NCBI GenBank assembly: GCA_934247125.1
Contig: CAKQIZ010000057.1
Coordinates: 1-12,701, forward strand
Reading direction: 5' to 3'
DNA length: 12,701 nucleotides
Source of the DNA: an uncultured Clostridia bacterium
Lineage (GTDB): Bacteria > Bacillota > Clostridia > Peptostreptococcales > Anaerovoracaceae
Shown here: positions 7,183-12,701 of the stretch, in pieces
How positions within the stretch are numbered: position 1 is the stretch's first letter
Layout of the letters: every line of letters starts with the position of its first letter
Notes under the pieces: model-generated
Database searches by the model: none
What the model saw: only the letters and a program-made list of their open reading frames with translations
Told to the model about the DNA's origin: nothing
Program-made: the position numbers and the translations under genes

Positions 7183-8922
7183 TTATGCTCTGACCTTCCA
7201 GACCAGACTCTCGCTTTGCAATGTGTATAGCTTGTGATAAAGACCCTTTTGCTCCATCAGCGTCTCGTGGGTGCCTTCCTCCGCCACGCTGCCGCTATCC
7301 AATACCACGATCTTATCGCAGCCGGCTACCGTGCGGAGCTTGTGGGCAATAATGAGGACGGTTTTATTCTGAATGAGCCGCCCGATGGCCTGCTGAATCT
7401 TCGTTTCATTCTCCGGATCAATGCTGGCCGTGCTCTCATCCAGCAGAATGACAGGGGCATTTTTCAGAAACGCCCGGGCGATAGAAAGCCGCTGCCGTTC
7501 GCCGCCGGAGAGGGTCTTACCGTTTTCGCCGATAACGGTTTGGTATCCGTCCGGGAGACGGTGAATAAATTCGTCACAGGCTGCCAGCTTGGCGGCAGCG
7601 TAGACCTCTTCCTCTGTGGCGTCCTCCCGTCCGATTTTGATGTTGTTGTAAATGGAGTCGTTAAACAGCACCACATCCTGAAACACGATGGAATAGTTTT
7701 TCAGCAGCTCCTCCGGCGCGATTTGCCGAAGGTCAACGCCGCCAAGGGATACCGAACCGCTCTGCACATCCCAGAACCGTGCAGCAAGCCGCGTCAGCGT
7801 GCTTTTACCGGAGCCGGACGGTCCCACCAGCGCAGTGATCTCTCCCTGCTTTGCTGTGAAGGACACATCGTGCAGCACTTCCTCGTTGTTGTAGGCAAAG
7901 CGGACATGGTCGAAGCGGATGTCGAAGCGATCCACCGTGATGTCCTCGCTGCCGCCCTGCTCCGGTTCAGCAAGCAATGCCGAAACACGCCCGGCGCCGA
8001 CCAGCGATGCGATAAAGTCGCCGAGATGCTCGCAGGCGCTGGTCAGCGGTTCGTAGATCCGCACGGCGGCATAGAGGAAGATCAGAAACTTAAACAGCGT
8101 GATCTCCCCGGCGGCCAGCATCCCCGAACCGAACAGGATCACAAGACCAAGCCCCACGCGCATCACATTATACGAGATGGAAATAGACAGTCCCGCCAGC
8201 AGTTCATACAGCACAAGACCGGGAATGATACGCTTTACCTTTTTGCAGAGTCCCTGCTGATAATCGCCCATGGCCTCAGTGGTGCGCAGCAGCTTGATGT
8301 TTTCCAGATACTCCTGCAGGCCCGCACTGACATCCAGTTTCTTGCTCCGGTTTTTCTTGTTTGTTCCCTCGGAGATTTTTCGGGACAGCGCCATCACGAG
8401 AAGCACCACCGGCATACATACCGCCAGATACAGCGCGAGCCGCCAGTCATAGATAAACAGCACGACCAATGCGACGATACCCGTTAGAATGCCGCCGATG
8501 AGCTCCGCTGCACTCTGGGAGAGCACGTGGGACATCGTCTGCACATCATCCATAATGATACCGGTGACATCGCTGAGATCGCGCATCCCGAAAAAGGACA
8601 GCGGCAGCCGCCGCAACTTGTCCGCCAATTCCATACGGAGCTTGTATTCCTCTTGACCGGAGGTCAGATACTCCTTGTGGTAGGCTACCTTATAGGTGAG
8701 GAACATCACGGCGAGAATGACGAGGAGTGCCGCAGCATAGGGCAACAAAGGGATATTCCCGCCGTCTCCCGTAAAGTGCTTTGTCATCATACTCTCGCTG
8801 ACCATGGCAAGCAGAACCACGGGCAGCAGCACTGCAAGATTGAAGCCAGCCAGCCAGATACCGGCCTGCATAATGGTCCTTGTGCCTTCACGGCTCAGGT
8901 GAAAAAACTTACTGAATATCAT
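7183..8922 (-). CDS. ABC half-transporter B (type 1 exporter fold, permease plus ATPase)
   Basis: A 579-residue half-transporter. An in-frame ATG lies at 8943, but GGAGG sits six bases before the ATG at 8922, which forms an ATGA overlap with the upstream gene's stop, so I prefer 8922 (MIFSKFFHLS). Six membrane helices occupy residues 20-310, including 62-80, 141-158, 162-179 and 242-265. The ATPase domain has Walker A GPSGSGKST at 367-375, Q415, LSGGE at 471-475, Walker B VILLDE at 491-496 and His527. It probably pairs with the upstream-encoded half-transporter A, with which it shares a similar tail (LVWKVRA versus VSWKIGGLA). The fold matches lipid and drug exporters, but YbtPQ/IrtAB siderophore importers use the same fold, and the ECF neighbours favour that reading. 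Confidence 0.9.
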   Translation of the reverse strand: MIFSKFFHLSREGTRTIMQAGIWLAGFNLAVLLPVVLLAMVSESMMTKHFTGDGGNIPLLPYAAALLVILAVMFLTYKVAYHKEYLTSGQEEYKLRMELADKLRRLPLSFFGMRDLSDVTGIIMDDVQTMSHVLSQSAAELIGGILTGIVALVVLFIYDWRLALYLAVCMPVVLLVMALSRKISEGTNKKNRSKKLDVSAGLQEYLENIKLLRTTEAMGDYQQGLCKKVKRIIPGLVLYELLAGLSISISYNVMRVGLGLVILFGSGMLAAGEITLFKFLIFLYAAVRIYEPLTSACEHLGDFIASLVGAGRVSALLAEPEQGGSEDITVDRFDIRFDHVRFAYNNEEVLHDVSFTAKQGEITALVGPSGSGKSTLTRLAARFWDVQSGSVSLGGVDLRQIAPEELLKNYSIVFQDVVLFNDSIYNNIKIGREDATEEEVYAAAKLAACDEFIHRLPDGYQTVIGENGKTLSGGERQRLSIARAFLKNAPVILLDESTASIDPENETKIQQAIGRLIQNKTVLIIAHKLRTVAGCDKIVVLDSGSVAEEGTHETLMEQKGLYHKLYTLQSESLVWKVRA

Positions 8923-10700
8923 GCCAAACCTCCAATCTTCCACGATACGCTGTTTTCATATTCGTGATACATCTTTGCGTACACGCCCTGCCGCTGCATG
9001 AGTTCCTCGTGGGTACCCTGCTCGGCAATCCCTCCCCTTTGCATCACGATGATCTGGTCGGCGTGAACAATGGTCTGGAGCCGGTGTGCAATCATCAGCA
9101 CGGTTTTCCCATGGAGCAGGATATCCAGCGCTCTCTGAATGAGATATTCATTCTCTGCATCGGCAAAGGCTGTGGCTTCGTCCAGCAGAACGATGGGTGC
9201 GTCCTTGAGGATCGCACGCGCCAGCGCAATGCGCTGCATCTCGCCGCCGGATAGATAGACGCCCTTGGTTCCGATGACGGAATCTACACCATTGGGGAGC
9301 TTTTCCAGAATATCCTCGCACTGCGCCTGACGGAGCGCTTCCGTGATCTCTTCCCGTGAAGCGCCCGGCTTGTACATGGCGACATTTTCCGCAACGGACA
9401 TCTTGAAAAGGTTCGTGTCCTGGAACACGATGCTGATATGCTTCATCCAATCGGCGTAATCCAGCTCCCGAACATCTACGCCGCCCACGGTGACGGAGCC
9501 TTCGCTCACATCCCAGAACCGGGCGATGAGGTTGGCGACCGTGCTCTTTCCACCGCCGGATTCTCCCACCAATGCAGTTACAGTACCGGGGCGGATAGTT
9601 AGAGACACATCGTCCAGCGCCTTCACGCCTGCGTCGTATTGGAAAGACACATGGTTCAGGCAAATCTCCCCGTTTTGAGGAACCGGCAGCTTTTTTGTTT
9701 CCGCAAGGGGCTTCTCTGCCAACATTTCCTCGATAGCCGTGAACGAGGCATCTGCCAGCATTAGGTTAGAGGAGCTGTGCATCAGCTTTGTCAAGATGGA
9801 GGCCACCAACGGAATCAGCACGGCGAAGAAGGCGAAGGTCATGATGGTTTTTTCCGCTCCGCCGCCAAGGTTATAGAGAACAATGCCGCCGGGGATGAGG
9901 AAGAGAAACACAGCGTTGACAATAGTGGTGTACAGGCTGAAGGCATTCTCCATGGAGAACGCATACTTCGTCATGAAGTCGGCGTAGTCCTTCACCGCCC
10001 GCTGATAGCGCCGGAAGGAGGACGCTGTCTGCCCGAAGGTCTTAACTACTGCAATTCCACGGACATATTCCGTGGCAGCATTGCTGATGTCCTCCCCGGA
10101 TTTCTGCACCTGTTCGATAAAACCGCTGCTCTCTCCCTTTAGCATCGAGAAAAGGAGAATGAAACCGATAAGAATAGGGACAAGGCAGATGAGCGACAGC
10201 CGCCAGTCATACCGGAACATGAACACCAGAAACGCAATGGGCAGCACCAAAGACTGCACATAGTCCGGGATATTGTGAGCGATGAGGATTTCGAGATTGT
10301 CGGTGTTCTTCTCGATGATCTTCCGCTGCTTCCCGCTGGGGTGCAGGATGTGATAGCCCAGCGGCAGGGTACCGAGATGGCGGATGAGCTGCATCCGTAT
10401 CCGCGCCACTGTGTTGTAGGCGCTGATGTGAGAACACAGCAGCGCCATGCCGTAGATCCCGAAGCCCATACACACATACCAGACCGCCTGCATACCCAGT
10501 GCTTTCATGGCCGCCAGGTCCAGCGCCCCGAAATTGCCGGAGGACTGGATCAGCACCTTTGCGACCCCGTATACGCAGAGATAGGCTTTAAGGTTAATGA
10601 CCGCCGAAAAAGCGGAAAACACGGCAGACAGCAGGATCGTGATGCGGAATGAACCTGAAAATTTCAGGAGCTTTCCGATTGTTTTCGATGTTTGATTCAT
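8919..10700 (-). CDS. ABC half-transporter A (type 1 exporter fold, permease plus ATPase)
   Basis: A 593-residue half-transporter with six membrane helices in residues 15-305, for example 19-37, 72-90, 150-162, 168-187 and 258-275. The ATPase domain has Walker A GESGGGKST at 379-387, Q427, LSGGE at 483-487, Walker B IVLLDE at 503-508 and His539. The D-loop reads ATAFADAENE rather than the usual ATSALD; I recall AFAD-type D-loops from YbtP-like siderophore transporters, which fits the neighbourhood. AAGGAG precedes the ATG at 10700 by seven bases. The stop overlaps the next gene by four bases (ATGA), so a heterodimer is expected. An 18-bp palindrome lies just upstream of the ribosome binding site. 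No C-terminal or N-terminal reductase domain like that of IrtA is present. Confidence 0.9.
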   Translation of the reverse strand: MNQTSKTIGKLLKFSGSFRITILLSAVFSAFSAVINLKAYLCVYGVAKVLIQSSGNFGALDLAAMKALGMQAVWYVCMGFGIYGMALLCSHISAYNTVARIRMQLIRHLGTLPLGYHILHPSGKQRKIIEKNTDNLEILIAHNIPDYVQSLVLPIAFLVFMFRYDWRLSLICLVPILIGFILLFSMLKGESSGFIEQVQKSGEDISNAATEYVRGIAVVKTFGQTASSFRRYQRAVKDYADFMTKYAFSMENAFSLYTTIVNAVFLFLIPGGIVLYNLGGGAEKTIMTFAFFAVLIPLVASILTKLMHSSSNLMLADASFTAIEEMLAEKPLAETKKLPVPQNGEICLNHVSFQYDAGVKALDDVSLTIRPGTVTALVGESGGGKSTVANLIARFWDVSEGSVTVGGVDVRELDYADWMKHISIVFQDTNLFKMSVAENVAMYKPGASREEITEALRQAQCEDILEKLPNGVDSVIGTKGVYLSGGEMQRIALARAILKDAPIVLLDEATAFADAENEYLIQRALDILLHGKTVLMIAHRLQTIVHADQIIVMQRGGIAEQGTHEELMQRQGVYAKMYHEYENSVSWKIGGLA

Positions 10701-10716
10701 ATCATTGCTCCTTATG

Positions 10717-10734
10717 AGTTAGAGTACGCTAACT
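10717..10734. promoter_or_regulatory. Palindromic operator candidate before the ABC half-transporter genes
   Basis: The 18-base plus-strand sequence AGTTAGAGTACGCTAACT is palindromic at 16 of 18 positions; only the bases at the seventh and twelfth places break symmetry. It lies 10 bases before the AAGGAG site of half-transporter A. It shares the GTAC core and TAG/CTA flanks with the palindrome at the tetR promoter, and the size suits a TetR-family dimer. I see no clear -10/-35 next to it. Confidence 0.5.
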
Positions 10735-10746
10735 AACGGGCCGTAT

Positions 10747-10776
10747 GAAACCATCCCCATAGTGGCGGATGGTTTC
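10747..10776 (-). other. Perfect 10-bp inverted repeat in the tetR to ABC gap
   Basis: GAAACCATCC (10747-10756) and GGATGGTTTC (10767-10776) are perfectly complementary around a 10-base loop. On the transcribed minus strand it begins eight bases after the tetR stop and has no T-run, so it is not a standard terminator. It may stabilise or partly separate the tetR part of the mRNA, or be another protein site. Confidence 0.5.
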
Positions 10777-10784
10777 AAACAGGA

Positions 10785-11405
10785 CTATTTCAATCTCAGA
10801 ATATCGGCCCAGCCCACATCGAAGAAATATTTCAGCTCATTCACATAGGTGATAGCCTCGACTTTCTCCATCTCGTGTGCCACCGGCTCAAACAGCCCAT
10901 AAAGATAGGAGCTGATGAGGATATGCACGGTTTTTTCTCCGGCCTTTTTCCCATTGATAACGGCCTCGTGACCGGTAGCCTCCATAAAGCGGCGGGTGGA
11001 GTGCTCCAAGATGTCCACCAGATCATCCATATAGTGTTCATAGGACGAGCCGCCCGCACAGCACAGGAGAAGCCGGAATACATCGAAATGCGCATAGATG
11101 TAGTCCACGAACGGATTTCCGTCCCGGCCCTCATGAAGGGCCGTGGCTTCCTGCTGTTCCTTCGTCTGGGCGTGAAAATCCTCGTTGCTTCCAATCAGGG
11201 TCGCTTTGAATTCCTCTGCAACAGGTGCGACCAACACACAGAAAAGCGCGTCCTTCCCGGAATACCGCTTCTGTAGAGCACCCCATGTTACCCCTGCGCT
11301 CTTGCAGATAGCATTGGTCGATGCCTTTTCATAGCCCTTCTTCAGAAACTCCTTTTTTGCAGCGTCCAGGATTTTCGGATCGAGGGTTTTATCCGGTTTT
11401 GACAT
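10785..11405 (-). CDS. TetR/AcrR-family transcriptional regulator
   Basis: A 206-residue regulator. The N-terminal DNA-binding domain spans about 9-58: ILDAAKKEFLKKGYEKAS, then the helix-turn-helix NAICKSAGVTWGALQKRYSGKDALF, with Q where most relatives have Y in GALY. The C-terminal helical ligand domain ends FFDVGWADILRLK. An in-frame TTG at 11420 extends the frame, but GGAGG lies six bases before the ATG at 11405, which I take as the start (MSKPDKTLDP). The gene is transcribed in the same direction as the five transport genes that follow. A consensus promoter and a palindrome abutting the -10 suggest autorepression. The ligand is unknown; a metal chelate is plausible only from the neighbours. 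Confidence 0.9.
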   Translation of the reverse strand: MSKPDKTLDPKILDAAKKEFLKKGYEKASTNAICKSAGVTWGALQKRYSGKDALFCVLVAPVAEEFKATLIGSNEDFHAQTKEQQEATALHEGRDGNPFVDYIYAHFDVFRLLLCCAGGSSYEHYMDDLVDILEHSTRRFMEATGHEAVINGKKAGEKTVHILISSYLYGLFEPVAHEMEKVEAITYVNELKYFFDVGWADILRLK

Positions 11406-11436
11406 TCTGCACCTCCACAACGATAGTCATACAATC

Positions 11437-11451
11437 GATAGTAGTACTATC
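11437..11451. promoter_or_regulatory. TetR operator candidate abutting the -10 of the tetR promoter
   Basis: GATAGTA-G-TACTATC is a perfect 15-base palindrome with one central base. It begins immediately downstream of the -10 hexamer and covers the expected transcription start (about 11445), so a bound dimer would block initiation. The heptamer CGATAGT occurs again at 11421-11427. Confidence 0.65.
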
Positions 11452-11480
11452 ATTATAGCAAGAGAATTTGTTTTTGTCAA
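11452..11480 (-). promoter_or_regulatory. Consensus sigma-A promoter of tetR and probably the whole operon
   Basis: On the minus strand TTGACA (11480-11475) and TATAAT (11457-11452) match the consensus at every position, with the optimal 17-base spacer. The palindrome at 11437-11451 follows directly. The leader to the tetR ATG is about 40 bases. Confidence 0.85.
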
Positions 11481-11556
11481 TAGGTCAGCGGTTTTTTCAT
11501 TGTTGCTTAACGACGAATGTCCCGCAATATTAAAAACGCCAAGCTATGAGAGGCTA

Positions 11557-11642
11557 CCGACAGGACAGTAAGCTATAGGCTTAGTCTGTCTTGCCGGAGG
11601 ACTCTTCTTTTCGGCAAAAACAACCGACCAAGGGCTTCCGGC
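11557..11642 (+). promoter_or_regulatory. Attenuator-like leader with mutually exclusive hairpins
   Basis: GACAG-TAAGC (11564-11573) pairs with GCTTA-(GT)-CTGTC (11579-11590), extended outward by CCG/CGG (11557-11559 and 11595-11597). The TTGCCG at 11591-11596 can instead pair with CGGCAA at 11612-11617, and GCCGGA at 11593-11598 can pair with TCCGGC at 11637-11642. The same bases thus have three partners, as in attenuators of inducible resistance genes. It precedes a short peptide ORF. No full-length gene follows, so the leader looks orphaned. Assignment is inference. Confidence 0.45.
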
Positions 11643-11672
11643 GGTGAAATCTCTGAAAGGAAACCTTTTTTG

Positions 11673-11714
11673 ATGCTAAATAAGTGGCTCTGCCATATCG
11701 CTGAATACCCGTGA
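11673..11714 (+). CDS. Possible 13-residue leader peptide
   Basis: ATG at 11673 opens a frame for MLNKWLCHIAEYP, ending at TGA 11712-11714. AAAGGA lies about 11 bases upstream, which is rather far. It follows the alternative hairpins and precedes another AAGGAG plus ATG (11754-11772). The order hairpins, short ORF, ribosome binding site is that of a ribosome-stalling leader, for example before resistance genes. I do not recognise the peptide. Confidence 0.4.
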   Translation: MLNKWLCHIAEYP

Positions 11715-11753
11715 TCTCCGGATTTTTGACTTTCACCCAAATTCAATAGTTCA

Positions 11754-11805
11754 AAGGAGATTACAACATATGGGACTTATTTTAATGCGCTTTTATTCCA
11801 AGTAG
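11754..11805 (+). other. Orphan ribosome binding site and start leading into an 11-codon frame
   Basis: AAGGAG at 11754-11759 precedes ATG at 11770 by 10 bases. The frame (MGLILMRFYSK) stops at 11803-11805. A different frame over the same bases becomes the HsdR-like sequence, so this appears to be the start region of a lost gene joined to an hsdR fragment out of frame. Confidence 0.4.
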
Positions 11806-12287
11806 TCGCCTACAGACTTGCGACGCAGCCGTTTGACCTCGACAATCGTGTAAAGTTAGAATACTACCGTTTGGAAAAAACCTATGAAGGAGCGATTGAA
11901 CTGGAGGCTACTCCCGGCTCCTGGAAGCCGACTCAGCCGAAACGCGCCGGAGGACAGAAAGACAGACTTAGTCCGCTGGATGAGATCATTGCCAGAATCA
12001 ATGAAGACTTCTTCGGCGACTTCACAGATGCCGATCGTGTCATGGTAGATACCCTCTATACAAAGATGCGCAAAGATGCCAAGGTCAGGAAGGCGGCCAA
12101 AAGCAATGACCGTCAAATTTATGAGCGAAGCATTTTTTCCGGAATCTTCGACACTACTGCGCAGCAGGCTTATATGGAAAACACCGAGGCTTATGAGCAG
12201 TTGTTTCTTGATGCGGAAAAATACCGCATTATCCAGCAGGTGCTTGCCGAGCGGCTCTATCGCGAACTGCACGGAGACTCAAAATAA
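11775..12287 (+). pseudogene. hsdR: Type I restriction enzyme subunit R, C-terminal fragment
   Basis: From about 11775 the frame reads TYFNALLFQVVAYRLATQPF, then DLDNRVKLEYYRLEKTYEGA, IELEATPGSWKP and LSPLDEIIARINEDFFGDF, ending RIIQQVLAERLYRELHGDSK. This is recognisable as the C-terminal helical region of HsdR. A whole HsdR is about 1000 residues; only about 170 remain, and the ATP-dependent translocase and nuclease domains are missing. The frame is open upstream to 11730 without any ATG or GTG. A TTG at 11871 is the only late start candidate, and it has no ribosome binding site. I therefore call it a truncated remnant. It is followed by a GGAGG and ATG of the next gene, itself cut after a few codons. 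Confidence 0.7.
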
Positions 12288-12288
12288 C

Positions 12289-12317
12289 GGAGGTGCAGCA
12301 TGACAATCACGGGTTAA
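12289..12317 (+). pseudogene. Start of the gene after hsdR, truncated after five codons
   Basis: GGAGG at 12289-12293 is six bases before ATG at 12300, an ideal start. The frame is MTITG followed by TAA at 12315-12317. Its position just after the hsdR stop suggests the next gene of a type I restriction operon, broken at about 12313 where unrelated repeat-bearing DNA begins. Confidence 0.4.
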
Positions 12318-12323
12318 AAATCC

Positions 12324-12387
12324 ATGCGAACACAACCTGTTATGCTGTTTTTGCCCCCAAAATGAAACTATGCGAACAGAGGTTGTG
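12324..12387. repeat. Direct and inverted repeat cluster
   Basis: ATGCGAACA occurs at 12324-12332 and 12370-12378, 46 bases apart. CACAACCT (12331-12338) and AGGTTGTG (12380-12387) are inverted copies. The combination could be a recombinase, relaxase or insertion sequence end; no matching enzyme gene is in the window. Confidence 0.45.
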
Positions 12388-12416
12388 AGTGTTTTGATTT
12401 TTTAATTCCCTTCTAA

Positions 12417-12490
12417 TTCAATGATTATCCCTATAATTTAACGAATACCCCCAGTAGTTCAACGATTACTCGGTGGTTTAACGATTACAG
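12417..12490 (+). repeat. Four phased iteron-like repeats, consensus TTYAACGATTAC
   Basis: Copies start at 12417 (TTCAATGATTATCC), 12437 (TTTAACGAATACCC), 12458 (TTCAACGATTACTC) and 12477 (TTTAACGATTACAG), all in the same orientation. The spacing is 19-21 bases, two helical turns. The array could be replication iterons or the multiple transposase sites of an IS21-like end. It resembles the G-run/TGCA array at 4251-4326 in layout but not in sequence. Confidence 0.6.
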
Positions 12491-12525
12491 CAGGGCAGAA
12501 AGCCGCAATCCGCATAAAAAGCACG

Positions 12526-12560
12526 AAACCCCGTCACAGAAACACTCTGTGACGGGGTTT
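12526..12560. terminator. Strong intrinsic terminator
   Basis: AAACCCCGTCACAGA (12526-12540) and TCTGTGACGGGGTTT (12546-12560) form a perfect 15-bp stem with an AACAC loop. A/T-rich ends on both sides suit termination in either direction. No gene ends directly next to it within the window, so what it terminates is unclear. Confidence 0.85.
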
Positions 12561-12615
12561 ATTATATGATTAGCTTTAGCGAAGGATCCGACGAGCGATA
12601 GGGAGGAGGATCAAT

Positions 12616-12641
12616 AATCCCCCAGCTATGCCGGGGAGATT
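12616..12641. other. Hairpin near the right edge
   Basis: AATCCCCC (12616-12623) pairs with GGGG-A-GATT (12633-12641), with one bulged base and a nine-base loop. The rest of 12561-12701 shows no convincing gene. Two minus-strand frames enter from the right edge and stop at 12657 and 12650, so the 3' end of a gene may be present, but neither can be identified. Confidence 0.4.
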
Positions 12642-12701
12642 AAAAGGCTTTAGCTTTCAGTATAATTTAATAAATCCTCCTGTGTTAATATGGATGTGGT
12701 C

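Noticed and set aside
7234..8487. Plus-strand 417-codon frame opposite half-transporter B
   Set aside because: It is antisense to an intact ABC gene, is rich in His, Gln and Arg as antisense shadows are, and has no ribosome binding site or known motif.
11856..12272. Minus-strand frame opposite the hsdR fragment
   Set aside because: The plus-strand frame matches HsdR and ends at a stop followed by an ideal ribosome binding site; the minus frame has no support.
11407..12298. Ten-base inverted match GGAGGTGCAG at 11407-11416 (minus) and 12289-12298 (plus)
   Set aside because: Both are ribosome binding sites just before an ATG; shared Shine-Dalgarno sequence is enough to explain the match, so it is not called an element boundary.
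12650..12701. Possible 3' ends of minus-strand genes (frames ending LLNYTES and GGFIKLY)
   Set aside because: Two overlapping frames are equally possible, each under 17 codons, and neither can be recognised.

Overview
The window looks like a piece of a Firmicutes (Clostridia-type, anaerobic) chromosome carrying a horizontally acquired island. The support is strong GGAGG-type ribosome binding sites on nearly every gene, a flavodoxin/ferredoxin (EFR1-type) protein typical of anaerobes, ECF-type transport genes, and ATA/AGG/AGA-rich codon use in the left part. No 16S or marker gene is present, so the genus cannot be named.

Layout. (1) 1-2861, plus strand: the 3' end of an FtsX/MacB-like permease gene, then a gene fusing an ABC ATPase to a second FtsX-like permease, translationally coupled. 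Together they form an exporter of unknown substrate. (2) 2862-3926, minus strand: an EFR1-type flavodoxin plus 2x[4Fe-4S] protein. It has an extended -10 promoter and a leader with two tandem, covarying hairpins. (3) 3927-4370: a gene-free junction with a terminator-like hairpin, a possible anti-terminator partner, and four helically phased G-run/TGCA repeats. (4) 4371-11405, minus strand, visibly more G+C-rich: a compact six-gene module. In transcription order it is a TetR-family regulator, two exporter-fold ABC half-transporters (ATPase plus permease), an MptD-family ECF S-component, an ECF T-component, and a double-ATPase ECF A-component. A consensus promoter drives tetR, and a palindromic operator abuts its -10. 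A second palindrome precedes the first ABC gene. (5) 11406-12701, plus strand: debris of mobile DNA. It holds a structured leader with a 13-codon peptide ORF but no resistance or other gene behind it, then the 3' end of a type I restriction hsdR gene, then the first few codons of the next gene of that operon. After these come a direct/inverted repeat cluster, four phased iteron-like repeats, a strong terminator and another hairpin.

How the genes work together (inference). The TetR protein probably represses its own promoter and the downstream operon. The two half-transporters probably form a heterodimer, and S + T + double-A form an ECF importer. Pairing of YbtPQ/IrtAB-like half-transporters with an MptD-type ECF set is reminiscent of siderophore or metal-chelate uptake loci on integrative elements. 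No siderophore synthesis gene is visible, so scavenging of a foreign chelate is the most attractive hypothesis, but the substrate is not readable from the sequence. The repeat clusters and gene fragments on both sides mark this module as a mobile insert in a region that has been rearranged several times.
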